A DNA stretch of 64,000 bases from Mycobacterium deserti (GCF_025345615.1 NZ_JAODWD010000002.1:62001-126000), one strand, 5' to 3'. Positions 9,724 through 19,283 are shown, counted from the stretch's first letter. The notes: generated from the letters alone by a model not told the origin. Made by a program: numbers and translations.

Positions 9724-10428
9724 TCATCCGCCAACCGCACGCACGGAAGCTGATGTCGTCGACCTGGCGGCTCCGGGGACACCGAGAGACCGACCCCGCG
9801 CCCGCATGGCCAACCGCACCCGGCTGATCCGCCCGAAACCGGGCCGACCGGGACCGGTGACGTCATAGCCGCATACCCTGGCCTCCAGCCGAGCCGAAGC
9901 GCCCTGCCAGTCGCCGCCGGTGACCAGCAGGGTGCAGCCCTTCTGACGGGCGCGGGCCACGATCGCGCGCGCCCGCGACGCAGGCACCGAACGACCACCG
10001 AGGCCGAGCACCACCAGGTCCATGCCGTCCATCAGCACCGCGGCCACCTCGACCGGATCGGCCCCCGGTTCGGGGACGACCGCGATCCGGCTCAGATCCG
10101 CACCCATCTCCACCGCCGCCAGCAGACCGACATCGGGCTGACCGACGATCGCGGCGTGGCCACCCTCCGCCGTCACCGCCGCCACCATGCTCAACGGCAG
10201 GGACCGGGCACCCGAGAGCACCGCCACCGTCCCGCGCGGCAACGACTTCGGAAGCAGTTCGGCCAGGGTTTCGGGCATCGGCAGCAAAGTTTCCGAGTCC
10301 GGAAGCTGATCGGTGGACGGGGCCGCTCCACGACGGCTGCCGCCCACCTTGTCGGACACTGCCGCTATCTTGCGACGCAGGTGTTCTACCTGCTCAGCGC
10401 GGCTAACCCGGCGCTGATCCAGGTCCAT
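9724..10428 (-). CDS. imuA': ImuA', SOS mutasome subunit
   Basis: 234 residues from the ATG at 10428 ([20 protein letters not shown]); a GTG four codons earlier is possible. The longer frame running back to 11460 is antisense to the lipase gene and is not coding. The protein has the RecA-like but Walker-poor fold of ImuA' ([40 protein letters not shown]). The C-terminal Arg-rich part is the region that binds ImuB in M. tuberculosis (Rv3395c). First gene of the imuA'-imuB operon; the LexA box ends 48 bp upstream of the ATG. dnaE2 is not in this window. Confidence 0.88.
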   Translation of the reverse strand: MDLDQRRVSRAEQVEHLRRKIAAVSDKVGGSRRGAAPSTDQLPDSETLLPMPETLAELLPKSLPRGTVAVLSGARSLPLSMVAAVTAEGGHAAIVGQPDVGLLAAVEMGADLSRIAVVPEPGADPVEVAAVLMDGMDLVVLGLGGRSVPASRARAIVARARQKGCTLLVTGGDWQGASARLEARVCGYDVTGPGRPGFGRISRVRLAMRARGRSLGVPGAARSTTSASVRAVGG

Positions 10429-10475
10429 TGCCGCTGTCACAGCAGCACCTCCTGCATCATCAGAATCATCCGTGT

Positions 10476-10491
10476 TCGAATGTATGTTCGA
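10476..10491 (-). promoter_or_regulatory. LexA (SOS) box of imuA'-imuB
   Basis: TCGAATGTATGTTCGA matches the mycobacterial and Gram-positive LexA operator TCGAAC-N4-GTTCGA at 11 of 12 fixed positions. It lies 48-63 bp upstream of the imuA' start, as expected for DNA-damage induction of this operon. Confidence 0.85.
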
Positions 10492-10551
10492 TACCCCGAG
10501 TAAACACCCACCCCCCGACACCGTCAAGACGAACAAGTCTGCCAATGAGCG

Positions 10552-10577
10552 ATGTTGACATTGACAAATGTCAACAT
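10552..10577. promoter_or_regulatory. perfect inverted repeat upstream of the lipase operon, probable regulator operator
   Basis: Arms ATGTTGACATT (10552-10562) and AATGTCAACAT (10567-10577) are exact reverse complements separated by four bases. The repeat ends 19 bp before the lipase ATG and contains two TTGACA hexamers that could act as a -35 element. It is the only strong operator-like sequence in front of this operon, whose last gene encodes a MerR-type regulator, so autoregulation is likely. It also lies between the lipase and imuA', on the far side of the LexA box. Confidence 0.7.
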
Positions 10578-10596
10578 TTGAGGTTGTGTTCTCGCC

Positions 10597-11574
10597 ATGC
10601 TCAATGCCGAGCGCGGTTCGCTTCGATCCCGTAGCGCCGCGACGATCAGCGGCCTGACTCTGCGACAGATTGCCTCCGTACTTCCGCCGGAGCAGCCATG
10701 GGGACTGTGGCTGTCCCGTCAGATCATCGCCCGCATCATGGACACCTTCGGCCCGTCGCTCGCGGGCACTCGGGTCGACCGGATCGACGTCACGACGTCC
10801 GCTGGTCGGCGCGTGGTCGGTGAATGGGTCTACGGCGCAGGAGTACGGCGGCCGCCCACCGATGGCGCCGTCTATTTCATCCACGGCAGCGGTTTCGCGC
10901 TCTGCTCGCCACGGACCCACCGTCGGCTCACCTCGTGGTTGTCCCGACTGACCGGGCTCCCGGTGTTCAGCGTGGACTACCGGTTGGCACCGCGCCACCG
11001 ATTCCCCACTGCCGCAGATGATGTGCGGGCCGGCTGGCATTGGTTGACCGATGACCTCCGCGTGGCGCCGGAGAAGACCGTGATCGCAGGCGACTCCGCG
11101 GGCGGGCATCTCGCCGTCGACCTTCTCCTGCAGCCCGACGTGGCCCACCCGGCAGGAGCTGTGCTGCTCTCTCCAGTCAAAGATCTGACGTTCGAGCTCG
11201 CCAAGCAACGGGAACAGCTCCGCCGGGATCCGGCCATCCGATCTCGCGACGCGGCTCGTCTCCTCGGGTTGTACTGCGCCGGAGTCGAACCCGTTCATCC
11301 GCGACTCAGACACGATGTCGCGGGCGGGCGGGCGCTGCCACCCACTCTCATCCACGCCGGTGGAGCCGAGATGCTCGCCGCAGACGCCATCGCACTCGCG
11401 CAGGACATTCGGACCGCAGGCGCACCATGTGAGCTGAAGATCTGGCCCGATCAGGTGCACGTCTTCCAGGCCCTGCCGCGGCTGGCTCCGGAGGCGGCGC
11501 CCGCCATGCGCGAGATCGCGGCCTTCATCGCCGAAGCACTGCGGGTCGACGCCGTCGGCCAGGCAGCGGGCTGA
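10597..11574 (+). CDS. alpha/beta hydrolase, hormone-sensitive-lipase family (LipR/LipH-like)
   Basis: 325 residues. HGSGFALCS at about residue 95 is the HSL-family oxyanion-hole motif, in the HGSGF variant of [14 protein letters not shown] holds the nucleophilic serine, and WPDQVHVFQ near the C-terminus holds the catalytic histidine. Such enzymes hydrolyse short to medium acyl esters. No signal peptide, so cytoplasmic. It is the first gene of a five-gene plus-strand operon; the SDR gene starts 5 bp after its stop. The set of hydrolase, SDR and flavin monooxygenase resembles the M. tuberculosis mymA region (Rv3083-Rv3085), where the hydrolase is LipR. Confidence 0.85.
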   Translation: MLNAERGSLRSRSAATISGLTLRQIASVLPPEQPWGLWLSRQIIARIMDTFGPSLAGTRVDRIDVTTSAGRRVVGEWVYGAGVRRPPTDGAVYFIHGSGFALCSPRTHRRLTSWLSRLTGLPVFSVDYRLAPRHRFPTAADDVRAGWHWLTDDLRVAPEKTVIAGDSAGGHLAVDLLLQPDVAHPAGAVLLSPVKDLTFELAKQREQLRRDPAIRSRDAARLLGLYCAGVEPVHPRLRHDVAGGRALPPTLIHAGGAEMLAADAIALAQDIRTAGAPCELKIWPDQVHVFQALPRLAPEAAPAMREIAAFIAEALRVDAVGQAAG

Positions 11575-11579
11575 CCGGC

Positions 11580-12410
11580 ATGGGAGTGTTCGGGTCTTCT
11601 GTCAAACGCAGCCGCAACGCCGCAGCGGTGATCACCGGAGCGGGCAGCGGGATCGGCGCCGCATTCGCCACCGAGCTCGCCGAGCGCGACGGACGGGTGG
11701 TGTGCAGCGACATCGACGAAATCTCGGCTCGCGCAACAGCTGACGCCATCAACGCCGTCGGCGGTGAAGCGGTCGCGGTTCGCTGCGACGTCACGCGGCT
11801 CGACGATGTCCACGTGCTGGCCGAGGAGGCACAGTCCTGGTTCGGCGGGCCACCCACACTGGTGATCAACAACGCCGGAGTCGGCGCGGGCGGACTACCC
11901 ATCGGTGAGTCGAGTCTCGACGACTGGCAGTGGGTGCTGGACGTCAACCTGTGGGGTCCGATCCATGGCTGCCAGGTGTTCACACCGGTTCTGCGCCAGG
12001 CAGGTCACGGCGGCATCATCAACGTCGCATCGGCCGCCGCATTCGGTGCGGCACCCGGGATGGCCGCCTACAACGTCAGCAAAGCAGGGGTGCTGTCGCT
12101 GTCGGAGACACTGGCCGCCGAACTGAGCGGCACCGGGGTGAACGTGACGGTTCTCTGCCCGACATTCGTCAAGACCAACATCGTCTCCTCAGGCCGGATC
12201 TCGGACAAGTCAACGCAACTGGCCGACATGCTGATGCGCTGGACCGGATTCTCCCCGCAACGCGTCGCCCGGATGTGTTTGGACACCCTGGACCGAGGCG
12301 CCCTCTACTGCATGCCGCAACCCGATGCCCGGATCGGCTGGGGCATCAAGCGTTTCACCCCGACGGTGTACACCCGCGCCGTCGGACTTACCACACGCAT
12401 CACCGGATGA
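11580..12410 (+). CDS. short-chain dehydrogenase/reductase (SadH-like)
   Basis: 276 residues with all SDR landmarks: nucleotide motif [12 protein letters not shown] near residue 20, NNAGVG, the catalytic serine in NVASAAAFG and the YNVSK Tyr/Lys pair. The C-terminal extension ([20 protein letters not shown]) is of the kind seen in Rv3085-like dehydrogenases. It probably oxidises or reduces an alcohol or ketone intermediate handled by the monooxygenase two genes downstream. Spacing is 5 bp after the lipase gene and 37 bp before the diiron gene. Confidence 0.85.
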   Translation: MGVFGSSVKRSRNAAAVITGAGSGIGAAFATELAERDGRVVCSDIDEISARATADAINAVGGEAVAVRCDVTRLDDVHVLAEEAQSWFGGPPTLVINNAGVGAGGLPIGESSLDDWQWVLDVNLWGPIHGCQVFTPVLRQAGHGGIINVASAAAFGAAPGMAAYNVSKAGVLSLSETLAAELSGTGVNVTVLCPTFVKTNIVSSGRISDKSTQLADMLMRWTGFSPQRVARMCLDTLDRGALYCMPQPDARIGWGIKRFTPTVYTRAVGLTTRITG

Positions 12411-12447
12411 GCCGAATGCGACTTCCGTCCCCCACCAGGAGGCACCA

Positions 12448-13368
12448 ATGACGATCGACATGGACACGATGCTCGCGAAGATCAAGGACCGCCAGTGGGC
12501 GCTGGCCGACATCGACTGGGATGCACCCGGTGCCGAGCTGATCACCGACGAGCAACGCCCGAAGCTGAAGGCCTTCATGGCTGACCTGTGCTGGATCGAG
12601 AACATCGGAGCACGCGGCTTCGCAGCACTGGCCAAGAAGGCGCCGACACCGACCATCGCCGAGATCTACCGCTACTTCCACGCCGAGGAGCAGCGCCACG
12701 CCAACGCCGAACTGGCGCTGATGAAGCGGTGGGGCATGCTCGACGGTGATGAGATGCCCGAGCCCAACGTCAACATCAGGCTCGCGATCGACTGGCTCGA
12801 CAAGTACGCCGACGGTATGTCGCTGTCGATACTGGGCACCGTCATCCCGATGCTGGAGGTGGCCCTCGACGGCGCGCTTCTGAAATTCCTTCTCGACGAG
12901 GTCGACGATCCCGTCTGCCACCAGGTGTTCGAGAAGATCAACAATGACGAATCCCGGCACATCGTGGTCGATTTCGCCGTGTTGGACATGATCGGCCACG
13001 CTAAGGCCCGCAAGCTGGCCGTCGAATTCGTCGGCAACATCGCCTCTCCCGGGCTGATCCTCGGCGCCATCATGTACGCCCCGCTGCTCAACCGCATCCG
13101 CAACGAGATCGTCGGCATGGGAATGGAACCCGAGCGTTTGTACGACGCGGTCAAACGCTTCCGCCAGCTCGGCGAACGCGGTGAGCAGACATGGCGGGTG
13201 CCGACGTACCAGGTGCTCAAGCGGCATGCGAGCGTCGTCGTGAAACCCCGGCACCCCTACCACCTGCTGGCCAATTCGATGGTGTGGGCATCGGACCGCT
13301 ATCCGAAGGCACTGCTGCGGCCCATCCCGTCGTGGTTCAAGGAACTCACCCACGAGCCGGCGGCCTGA
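12448..13368 (+). CDS. ferritin-like diiron protein of the lipase/monooxygenase operon
   Basis: 306 residues from the ATG at 12448, which has a clean AGGAGG at 12437-12442; a longer in-frame extension is possible but lacks a ribosome site. The sequence shows a four-helix diiron pattern: Glu51 (LCWIENIG), Glu81-x2-His84 (AEEQRHANAE), Glu137 (PMLEVALDG) and Glu168-x2-His171 (NNDESRHIVVDF). Related mycobacterial proteins are variously annotated as reductases or metal-dependent hydrolases; no activity is established to my knowledge. Oxygen-dependent oxidation or desaturation of a lipid-like substrate is a reasonable inference. It precedes the monooxygenase by 2 bp. Confidence 0.75.
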   Translation: MTIDMDTMLAKIKDRQWALADIDWDAPGAELITDEQRPKLKAFMADLCWIENIGARGFAALAKKAPTPTIAEIYRYFHAEEQRHANAELALMKRWGMLDGDEMPEPNVNIRLAIDWLDKYADGMSLSILGTVIPMLEVALDGALLKFLLDEVDDPVCHQVFEKINNDESRHIVVDFAVLDMIGHAKARKLAVEFVGNIASPGLILGAIMYAPLLNRIRNEIVGMGMEPERLYDAVKRFRQLGERGEQTWRVPTYQVLKRHASVVVKPRHPYHLLANSMVWASDRYPKALLRPIPSWFKELTHEPAA

Positions 13369-13370
13369 CC

Positions 13371-14882
13371 ATGCCTAACCACACCTACGACACGCTCATC
13401 GTCGGCGCGGGCTTCACCGGCATCGGCGCGGCGATCAAGCTGGCCGAAGCAGGCGTCGACGACTTCGTCATCCTCGATCGCAGCGACCGCATCGGCGGAA
13501 CCTGGCGCGACAACACATATCCCGGCGCGGCCTGCGATATCCCGTCGCTGCTGTACTCGTTCTCGTTCGTCAAGAACCCGACATGGTCACGCGCGTACTC
13601 TCCCGCGGGCGAGATTCGCCAGCACATCGAGGACATGGCGGACGCATTCGACGTGCGGCGCCGCATCCGGTTCGGCGTCGAGGTCAACGGCCTGGAGTTC
13701 GGCGAGGCCGACGGGGTGTGGATAGTGAAGACCACTGGCAGCAAGCGTTTCCGCGCGAAAACCGTCGTCTTGGCGTCCGGGCCACTCCCGGACCACAAGT
13801 GGCCTGACATCCGCGGTCTCGAGACCTATGAGGGCCACAAGATCCACAGTGCGCGTTGGGATCACGGCTACGATTTCGCCGGCAAGCGCGTCGCGGTCAT
13901 CGGCACCGGTGCCAGCGCCGTGCAGATCATTCCCGAACTGGTCAAGCACGCCGAATTCGTCAAGGTCTTCCAGCGCACGCCAGGCTGGGTGACTCCGCGT
14001 CTCGACGTGGCCATGCCGGCTACCGCTCAGACGTTATTCACCAAAGTTCCTGCGGTGCAACAACTCGCCCGTCAGATTCTGTTCTGGGGTCATGAGGCCA
14101 GCGCCACCGCTCTGGTTTGGGACTCGCCGCTGACCGGGCTGGTCGCGCGGCTGGGCAAAGCACATCTACGCAGGCAGGTCAAAGACCCGTGGATGCGCAG
14201 GCAGCTCACGCCCGACTTCACGCCGGGCTGCAAGCGGATGCTGGTCTCCAGCGACTACTATCCGGCGCTGCAGCAGGACAATTGCAAGCTCATCGACTGG
14301 CCGATCGCCACGATGAGTCCGGTCGGCATCCGAACCAGCGACGGCGTCGAACACCACCTCGACGCTGTCGTGTTCGCCACCGGCTACGACGTGCACCTGA
14401 CCGGACCGCCCTATCCGATCACCGGCATCGGCGGCCGATCGCTTGCAGACGAATGGGCAGACGGGGCCCGGGCGTACAAGAGCATCCAGGCCAGCGGCTA
14501 CCCCAACCTGTTCTTCATGACCGGGCCGAACTCGGGTCCCGGGCACAACTCGCTGCTGGTCTACGTCGAAGGCCAGATCGACTACGCCGTGCGCGCGATC
14601 ACCACGGTCCTCGACGAGAACCTGCGCTATCTCGACGTCCGCGAAGAGGTTCAGCAGCGCTACAACGAGCGCATCCAGAAGCGCTTGACCAAGACCACAT
14701 GGATGACCGGCTGCAACAGTTGGTACCTGACGAAGGACGGATTCAACGCCTCGATGTTCCCCGGCTTCGCGACGCAGTATCTTCGACAGATGCGGGACTT
14801 CCGATTCGGCGACTATCAGGCGATCGCGCGCGACACCCCGCAATCGAAGCGCCGCTCACGCGCGGTCACGACCTCGGCGTGA
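13371..14882 (+). CDS. flavin-dependent monooxygenase, Baeyer-Villiger type (MymA/EthA-like)
   Basis: 503 residues from the ATG at 13371. GAGFTG (residues 12-17) binds FAD, GTGASA (178-183) binds NADPH, and between them YEGHKIHSARWD (153-164) is the Baeyer-Villiger fingerprint [F/Y]-x-G-x3-H-x3-W-[P/D]. FATGYD is the second typical motif, and GPNSGPGHNS follows. Such enzymes insert oxygen next to a ketone, or oxidise heteroatoms, using NADPH and O2. The stop is one base before the MerR gene. In M. tuberculosis MymA (Rv3083) sits with a LipR-type hydrolase and an SDR, as here; substrate unknown. Confidence 0.88.
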   Translation: MPNHTYDTLIVGAGFTGIGAAIKLAEAGVDDFVILDRSDRIGGTWRDNTYPGAACDIPSLLYSFSFVKNPTWSRAYSPAGEIRQHIEDMADAFDVRRRIRFGVEVNGLEFGEADGVWIVKTTGSKRFRAKTVVLASGPLPDHKWPDIRGLETYEGHKIHSARWDHGYDFAGKRVAVIGTGASAVQIIPELVKHAEFVKVFQRTPGWVTPRLDVAMPATAQTLFTKVPAVQQLARQILFWGHEASATALVWDSPLTGLVARLGKAHLRRQVKDPWMRRQLTPDFTPGCKRMLVSSDYYPALQQDNCKLIDWPIATMSPVGIRTSDGVEHHLDAVVFATGYDVHLTGPPYPITGIGGRSLADEWADGARAYKSIQASGYPNLFFMTGPNSGPGHNSLLVYVEGQIDYAVRAITTVLDENLRYLDVREEVQQRYNERIQKRLTKTTWMTGCNSWYLTKDGFNASMFPGFATQYLRQMRDFRFGDYQAIARDTPQSKRRSRAVTTSA

Positions 14883-14883
14883 C

Positions 14884-15783
14884 ATGACAGCGCGACAGCC
14901 GCGTCCAGAAGCGGGACCGGTCTCGGCCATCCTCAACGGGCTTCGGCGCGCACCGAGGCGCGTGCGGCGGGGGTCCCGAGATGTCATCGAGTCGGCCGTG
15001 TCGCAGCTGTTCAACGCCGCCGTCCAGCCCCATGACGTGGAGCAGTCGGGCGAATACCGCATCGAGGAGCTGGCCCGCCTGGCCGGCACCACCACCCGCA
15101 ACATTCGGGTGTACCGCGATCGTGATCTCCTGCATCCGCCCCTGCGGGTCGGCCGGATCGCCCTGTTCAACGACACCCACCTGACCCGGCTGCGGCTGAT
15201 CACGTCGCTGCTCGACCGCGGCTACAACATCTCCCACGTCCACGAGATGCTGTCGGCCTGGGAGCAGGGCAAGGGCGTGGGTGACATGCTCGGTCTCGAA
15301 TCGGCGATCGCGGGCAGTTGGGCGACCGAGAAGCCCGAACGCATGAGCGTCGCGGATGCGAAGCGTCTGATCGACGATGACCCCGGCTTCGAGCGGATGG
15401 TCGGACTGGGGGTCATCCGCCTCGAGGACGGCGAGGCGATCGTCGTGCGGCCCAAGCTCGTCGAGGCGTTCAACGAGATCCGCCAGTACGGCGTGGCCAC
15501 CGGCAAGCTCATCGACCTGCATGAGCAGATCGCGCCCCTGGTCGATCAGATCAGCGGGATGCTGGTGCAGGCGGGGGTCGAGGAGGTGCTGCACCGCATC
15601 AATCCGGGTGCGGCGCTGCCGCCGGACACCGAGGTGGCCGAATTGATCACCATGCTCGTGCGGTTCCGCACTCAGGCCGTGTCCGCGGTATCGGCCACGC
15701 TGGCATTCTCGATCGAATCGACCATCGAGTCGGTCGTCGGTGAGATCCTCGGGGACTTCATCGACAAAGAGCCAGACGCCTGA
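14884..15783 (+). CDS. MerR-family transcriptional regulator
   Basis: 299 residues. After a basic N-terminal extension of about 55 residues comes the winged-helix start YRIEELARLAGTTTRNIRVY, then RDRDLLHPPLRVGRIALFND and HLTRLRLITSLLDRGYNISH, the canonical MerR DNA-binding domain. The last 180 residues form a helical, cysteine-free effector domain with no metal-binding loop, suggesting an organic ligand. It is the final gene of the lipase-SDR-diiron-monooxygenase operon and most likely acts on the inverted repeat at 10552-10577. Its stop abuts the stop of the convergent guaA gene. Confidence 0.85.
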   Translation: MTARQPRPEAGPVSAILNGLRRAPRRVRRGSRDVIESAVSQLFNAAVQPHDVEQSGEYRIEELARLAGTTTRNIRVYRDRDLLHPPLRVGRIALFNDTHLTRLRLITSLLDRGYNISHVHEMLSAWEQGKGVGDMLGLESAIAGSWATEKPERMSVADAKRLIDDDPGFERMVGLGVIRLEDGEAIVVRPKLVEAFNEIRQYGVATGKLIDLHEQIAPLVDQISGMLVQAGVEEVLHRINPGAALPPDTEVAELITMLVRFRTQAVSAVSATLAFSIESTIESVVGEILGDFIDKEPDA

Positions 15784-17343
15784 CTACTCCCACTCGATGG
15801 TGCCGGGGGGCTTGCTGGTGACGTCCAGCACGACCCGGTTCACCTCGGGCACTTCGTTGGTGATGCGCGTGGAGATCCGTTCGAGCACCTCGTAGGGCAC
15901 CCGCGTCCAGTCGGCGGTCATGGCATCCTCGCTGGACACCGGCCGCAGCACGATCGGATGGCCGTAGGTCCGGCCGTCGCCCTGCACGCCCACCGAGCGG
16001 ACGTCGGCGAGCAGCACCACCGGGCACTGCCAGATCTGGTTGTCCAGCCCGGCGGCGGTCAGTTCCTCGCGGGCGATCGCGTCGGCGCGCCGCAGCGTGT
16101 CCAACCGCTGCGCCGTGACTTCGCCGACGATGCGGATACCAAGGCCAGGGCCCGGGAACGGCTGGCGCGCGACGATCTCCTCGGGCAAGCCGAGCTCGCG
16201 GCCCACCGCCCGAACCTCGTCCTTGAACAGCAGCCGAAGCGGCTCAACGAGTTTGAACTTCAAGTCGCCGGGCAGGCCGCCGACATTGTGGTGGCTCTTG
16301 ATGTTGGCGGTGCCCGAACCGCCGCCGGACTCGACGACGTCGGGATACAGCGTGCCCTGAACCAGGAATTCGATCTCGGAGTCCGCCGCGCCCAGCGTGT
16401 CTCGCACGGCGCCCTCGAAGGCCCGGATGAACTCGCGGCCGATGATCTTGCGTTTGCCCTCGGGGTTGGTGACCCCCGACAGCGCCTCGAGGAACCGGTC
16501 GGCGACGTCGACGGTCACCAGGTTCGCGCCGGTGGCGGCGACGAAGTCGCGCTGCACCTGCCCCCGCTCGCCCGCGCGCAGCAGCCCGTGGTCGACGAAC
16601 ACACACGTCAGCCGGTCCCCGATCGCGCGCTGCACGAGCGCGGCGGCCACCGCCGAATCCACCCCACCGGAGAGGCCGCAGATCGCACGCCCGTCACCGA
16701 TCTGCTCGCGCACCTGCTCGACCAGCGCGTCGGCGATGTTCGCCGGGGTCCACGTGGAGTCGATCCCGGCGAACTCGTGCAGGAACCGGCTGAGCACCTG
16801 CTGACCGTGCGGGGTGTGCATGACCTCGGGGTGATACTGCACACCCGCGAGCAGGCGCCCGCGATCCTCGAACGCGGCGACGGGCGCACCGGAACTGGTG
16901 GCCACCACTTCGAACCCGTCGGGAGCCGCCGTGACGGCGTCGCCGTGGCTCATCCACACCGGCTGGATCGTCGGTAGATCCGAATGAAGTTGTCCCCCGG
17001 TCACATTGAGCTCGGTGCGGCCGTACTCGCTGGTGCCGGTCTTGGCCACCGTCCCGCCGAGCGACTGAGCCATCGCCTGGAATCCATAGCAGATCCCGAA
17101 CACCGGCACCCCGAGATCGAAAACCGCGGGATCGAGCCGCGGCGCCCCGTCGGTGTAGACGCTGGCCGGTCCGCCCGACAGCACGATGGCCTGCGGATCG
17201 CGGGCCTTGATCTCTTCGACGCTCGCGGTGTGGGGGATGACCTCGGAAAACACCCGCGCCTCGCGGACCCGTCGCGCGATCAGCTGCGCATACTGCGCAC
17301 CGAAGTCGACCACCAGCACGGGCCGGGGAGAAGCTGAATTCAC
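15784..17343 (-). CDS. guaA: GMP synthase (glutamine-hydrolysing)
   Basis: 519 residues. The N-terminal class I glutaminase has the nucleophile in GICYGFQ (Cys85) and the His-Glu pair in QYHPEVMHT. The ATP-pyrophosphatase domain has the P-loop SGGVDS. The C-terminal dimerisation domain ends in PPGTIEWE, the conserved GuaA end. Converts XMP to GMP with glutamine and ATP, the step after IMP dehydrogenase. Transcribed alone; the purine genes guaB2 and guaB3 are about 5 kb further along on the same strand. Confidence 0.97.
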   Translation of the reverse strand: MNSASPRPVLVVDFGAQYAQLIARRVREARVFSEVIPHTASVEEIKARDPQAIVLSGGPASVYTDGAPRLDPAVFDLGVPVFGICYGFQAMAQSLGGTVAKTGTSEYGRTELNVTGGQLHSDLPTIQPVWMSHGDAVTAAPDGFEVVATSSGAPVAAFEDRGRLLAGVQYHPEVMHTPHGQQVLSRFLHEFAGIDSTWTPANIADALVEQVREQIGDGRAICGLSGGVDSAVAAALVQRAIGDRLTCVFVDHGLLRAGERGQVQRDFVAATGANLVTVDVADRFLEALSGVTNPEGKRKIIGREFIRAFEGAVRDTLGAADSEIEFLVQGTLYPDVVESGGGSGTANIKSHHNVGGLPGDLKFKLVEPLRLLFKDEVRAVGRELGLPEEIVARQPFPGPGLGIRIVGEVTAQRLDTLRRADAIAREELTAAGLDNQIWQCPVVLLADVRSVGVQGDGRTYGHPIVLRPVSSEDAMTADWTRVPYEVLERISTRITNEVPEVNRVVLDVTSKPPGTIEWE

Positions 17344-17371
17344 CCGATCAGTCTAGTTGGCGCGGCGCAGG

Positions 17372-17782
17372 TCAGACGTGCAAGGCGACGAAGGGCTCAA
17401 ACCCCAAGTTGCGCACGACAAACCACGCCAGCGTCAGCACCAGCGCCACCGGCGCCGACCATCGCAGATGCTGCCAGCTGCGCACCTGCGTGCCCGTCGA
17501 TCTGCCGTAGGTCCATGCACCGAACGACCAGACCAGCAACAGCACCGCGACCAGGCCCAGCGCGTTGTACCGGGCGGCCGCTGCCACGTCCAGATGCAGC
17601 AGCGAGTAGATCATCCGCAGGCTGCCACAGCCGGGGCAGGCGATCCCCAGAAGCGTCTGGGTGGGGCACACCGGCAGGATGCCACCGGGCACTGTCGGGT
17701 TGGCGAGCCATACGACCGCGCAACCGCCCGCCGCGACTGCGGCGACTCCCATCGGAGCGGCGAGCCGGTGCGCGACGTGCAT
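17372..17782 (-). CDS. DUF2752 membrane protein
   Basis: 136 residues from an ATG at 17782; the longer frame back to 18163 is shadow sequence. The family mark is CPTQTLLGIACPGCGSLRMIYSLLH, read here as the cysteine signature CP...CPGCG at about residues 40-55. There are probably three membrane helices (VAAVAAGGCAVVWLA, ALGLVAVLLLVWSFGAW, APVALVLTLAWFVV). Function unknown. Its start lies 2 bp after the stop of the CD225-domain gene, so the two are translated together. Confidence 0.75.
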   Translation of the reverse strand: MHVAHRLAAPMGVAAVAAGGCAVVWLANPTVPGGILPVCPTQTLLGIACPGCGSLRMIYSLLHLDVAAAARYNALGLVAVLLLVWSFGAWTYGRSTGTQVRSWQHLRWSAPVALVLTLAWFVVRNLGFEPFVALHV

Positions 17783-17784
17783 CA

Positions 17785-18132
17785 CTAGTACGACGACATG
17801 GACAAGCCACCGGCGACCGCGATGATGGCGTAGATGATGCCGACGACGACACCGGCCACCGCGCCCCAGATGGCGTATTTCTTGGCGTTGTCGGCGGCCG
17901 CTTGAGCCTCGGCGTATTGACCCGCGGTCCACAGGCCCGACACCTTGGCGGCATAGACGATGGACACGATGCCCAGCGGCAGACAGCACAGAACGGCGCA
18001 CAGGATGCCCCACACCAGGTTGCTGTCCGGCTGCTGTGTCGGGTAACTGCCTTGCGGCGCACCGTATCCCGGCGGCGGAGGCGGCGGGCCCGGTGGCGGA
18101 GGAGTTCCAGGAGGCGGTGGCTGATACGTCAT
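17785..18132 (-). CDS. CD225/dispanin-family membrane protein with proline-rich N-terminus
   Basis: 115 residues from the ATG at 18132 (MTYQPPPPGTPPPPGPPPPP). Residues 1-45 are Pro/Gly/Tyr-rich. Two hydrophobic segments follow: LVWGILCAVLCCLPLGIVSIVYAAKV with the CC pair typical of CD225 domains, and WGAVAGVVVGIIYAIIAVAGG. Between them lies AGQYAEAQAAADNAKKYA, a characteristic amphipathic loop. The eukaryotic relatives (IFITM) alter membrane fusion; bacterial members have no settled role. First gene of a pair with the DUF2752 protein. Confidence 0.8.
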   Translation of the reverse strand: MTYQPPPPGTPPPPGPPPPPPGYGAPQGSYPTQQPDSNLVWGILCAVLCCLPLGIVSIVYAAKVSGLWTAGQYAEAQAAADNAKKYAIWGAVAGVVVGIIYAIIAVAGGLSMSSY

Positions 18133-18296
18133 CGGGTCCCATTTTCTCTTGTAGCGACGGCAAGCCCGCTCAATATAGAGCACCGGTTTGCTGAACGCGT
18201 GACATTGCGGTCAACGCCGCCACAACAATCGAGAAGGCACTCCTGGCTGATTCCCATTGCCCAGATGAAGGTCTCGTGGTCGAAGGTCAAGCCAAC

Positions 18297-19283
18297 TCAG
18301 GCAGTCCCCGGGGCTGCGTGTTCGACGAAGAACCGGGCGGCCTGACGAATCGAGTCCTCCACTGGTTCGGGTTTCCAGCCGAGCTCACGTTCGGCCTTGC
18401 TGTGATCGAGCGGCGACATCAGTTCGGCCATCTTGACTCCCGCGACGGCGAACGGCAGGTCACGACGCAGCAAGCGCGCCGCGGCATCGTTGGCGTGCGC
18501 GGCGGCGTACAGAAGGCGCAACGGCAGCTTGATGCGCGGCGCCCGCACCCCGGCAGCCTTGGCAGCGATCTCGTGCACCTCGCGGGTGCTCATGTATTTG
18601 TCCGAGATGATGTAGCGCTCACCGACCGTCCCGCGCTCGGCGGCGAGAAGCATTGCCCCCGCGGCGTCCTCGATGCCGACAACCTCAGAGGAGAAGTCCA
18701 GATAAAAGGGGAAACCACCAGTCGCAACCCTCGCTATCAACCCGCCGTGCGGGGTCGGCTGCCAGTCTCCGGGACCATAGGTCGTCGAGATGCACAGGGC
18801 CACAGCGGGTAAGCCCTTGTCGCGGACGTAGTCCATCACGAGATTTTCTGCGGCCACGCGCGATTCGATGTAGGCACCACCTTCGTTCCAGTTGTGCGGG
18901 TCGTCCTCGGTGACGGGTCGGGTGTCGCTGATCGCGAGTGTGCCTGTGGTGCTGGTGAACACGAATCGCTTCAGGCTGGCGGCCGCCGCGGCGTCGAGCA
19001 CATGCCGTAGCCCGTCGACGTTGGTGCGGAACAGTGCGGCCGGATCCCGCAACCACATCCGGGCGTCGACCACGCAGTAGTACACGACGTCGCAATCTGC
19101 CATCGCGCGCCGCAGCGCTTCGTCGTCGAACAGGTCGCCGTAGTGGCGTTCGACGTCGAGGCCGTCGATGCCCCGCGTGGAACTGGTACGGCGCAGTAGA
19201 ACGCGTACGTCGTCGCCGCGCTCGACGAGTTGCCGGGTCACATGTGAACCCAGGAAGCCGCTCGCCCCCATGACCAGTTTCAT
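18297..19283 (-). CDS. NAD-dependent epimerase/dehydratase family (extended SDR)
   Basis: 328 residues. MGASGFLGSHVTRQL is the N-terminal dinucleotide motif; FTSTTGTLAISD holds the active-site Ser/Thr region; the catalytic YxxxK is altered, the best match being YIESRVAAENLV where Arg replaces Lys. This resembles dihydroflavonol-reductase or HpnA-like members and 3-beta-HSD-like proteins of mycobacteria, so the substrate could be a sterol or a sugar nucleotide. It lies between CD225 and phoU on the same strand with no overlap. Activity should not be assumed in view of the Lys-to-Arg change. Confidence 0.75.
   Translation of the reverse strand: MKLVMGASGFLGSHVTRQLVERGDDVRVLLRRTSSTRGIDGLDVERHYGDLFDDEALRRAMADCDVVYYCVVDARMWLRDPAALFRTNVDGLRHVLDAAAAASLKRFVFTSTTGTLAISDTRPVTEDDPHNWNEGGAYIESRVAAENLVMDYVRDKGLPAVALCISTTYGPGDWQPTPHGGLIARVATGGFPFYLDFSSEVVGIEDAAGAMLLAAERGTVGERYIISDKYMSTREVHEIAAKAAGVRAPRIKLPLRLLYAAAHANDAAARLLRRDLPFAVAGVKMAELMSPLDHSKAERELGWKPEPVEDSIRQAARFFVEHAAPGTA

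Noticed and set aside
10429..11460. 344-codon N-terminal extension of imuA'
   Set aside because: It runs antisense through the lipase gene and across the LexA box; the true start is at 10428.
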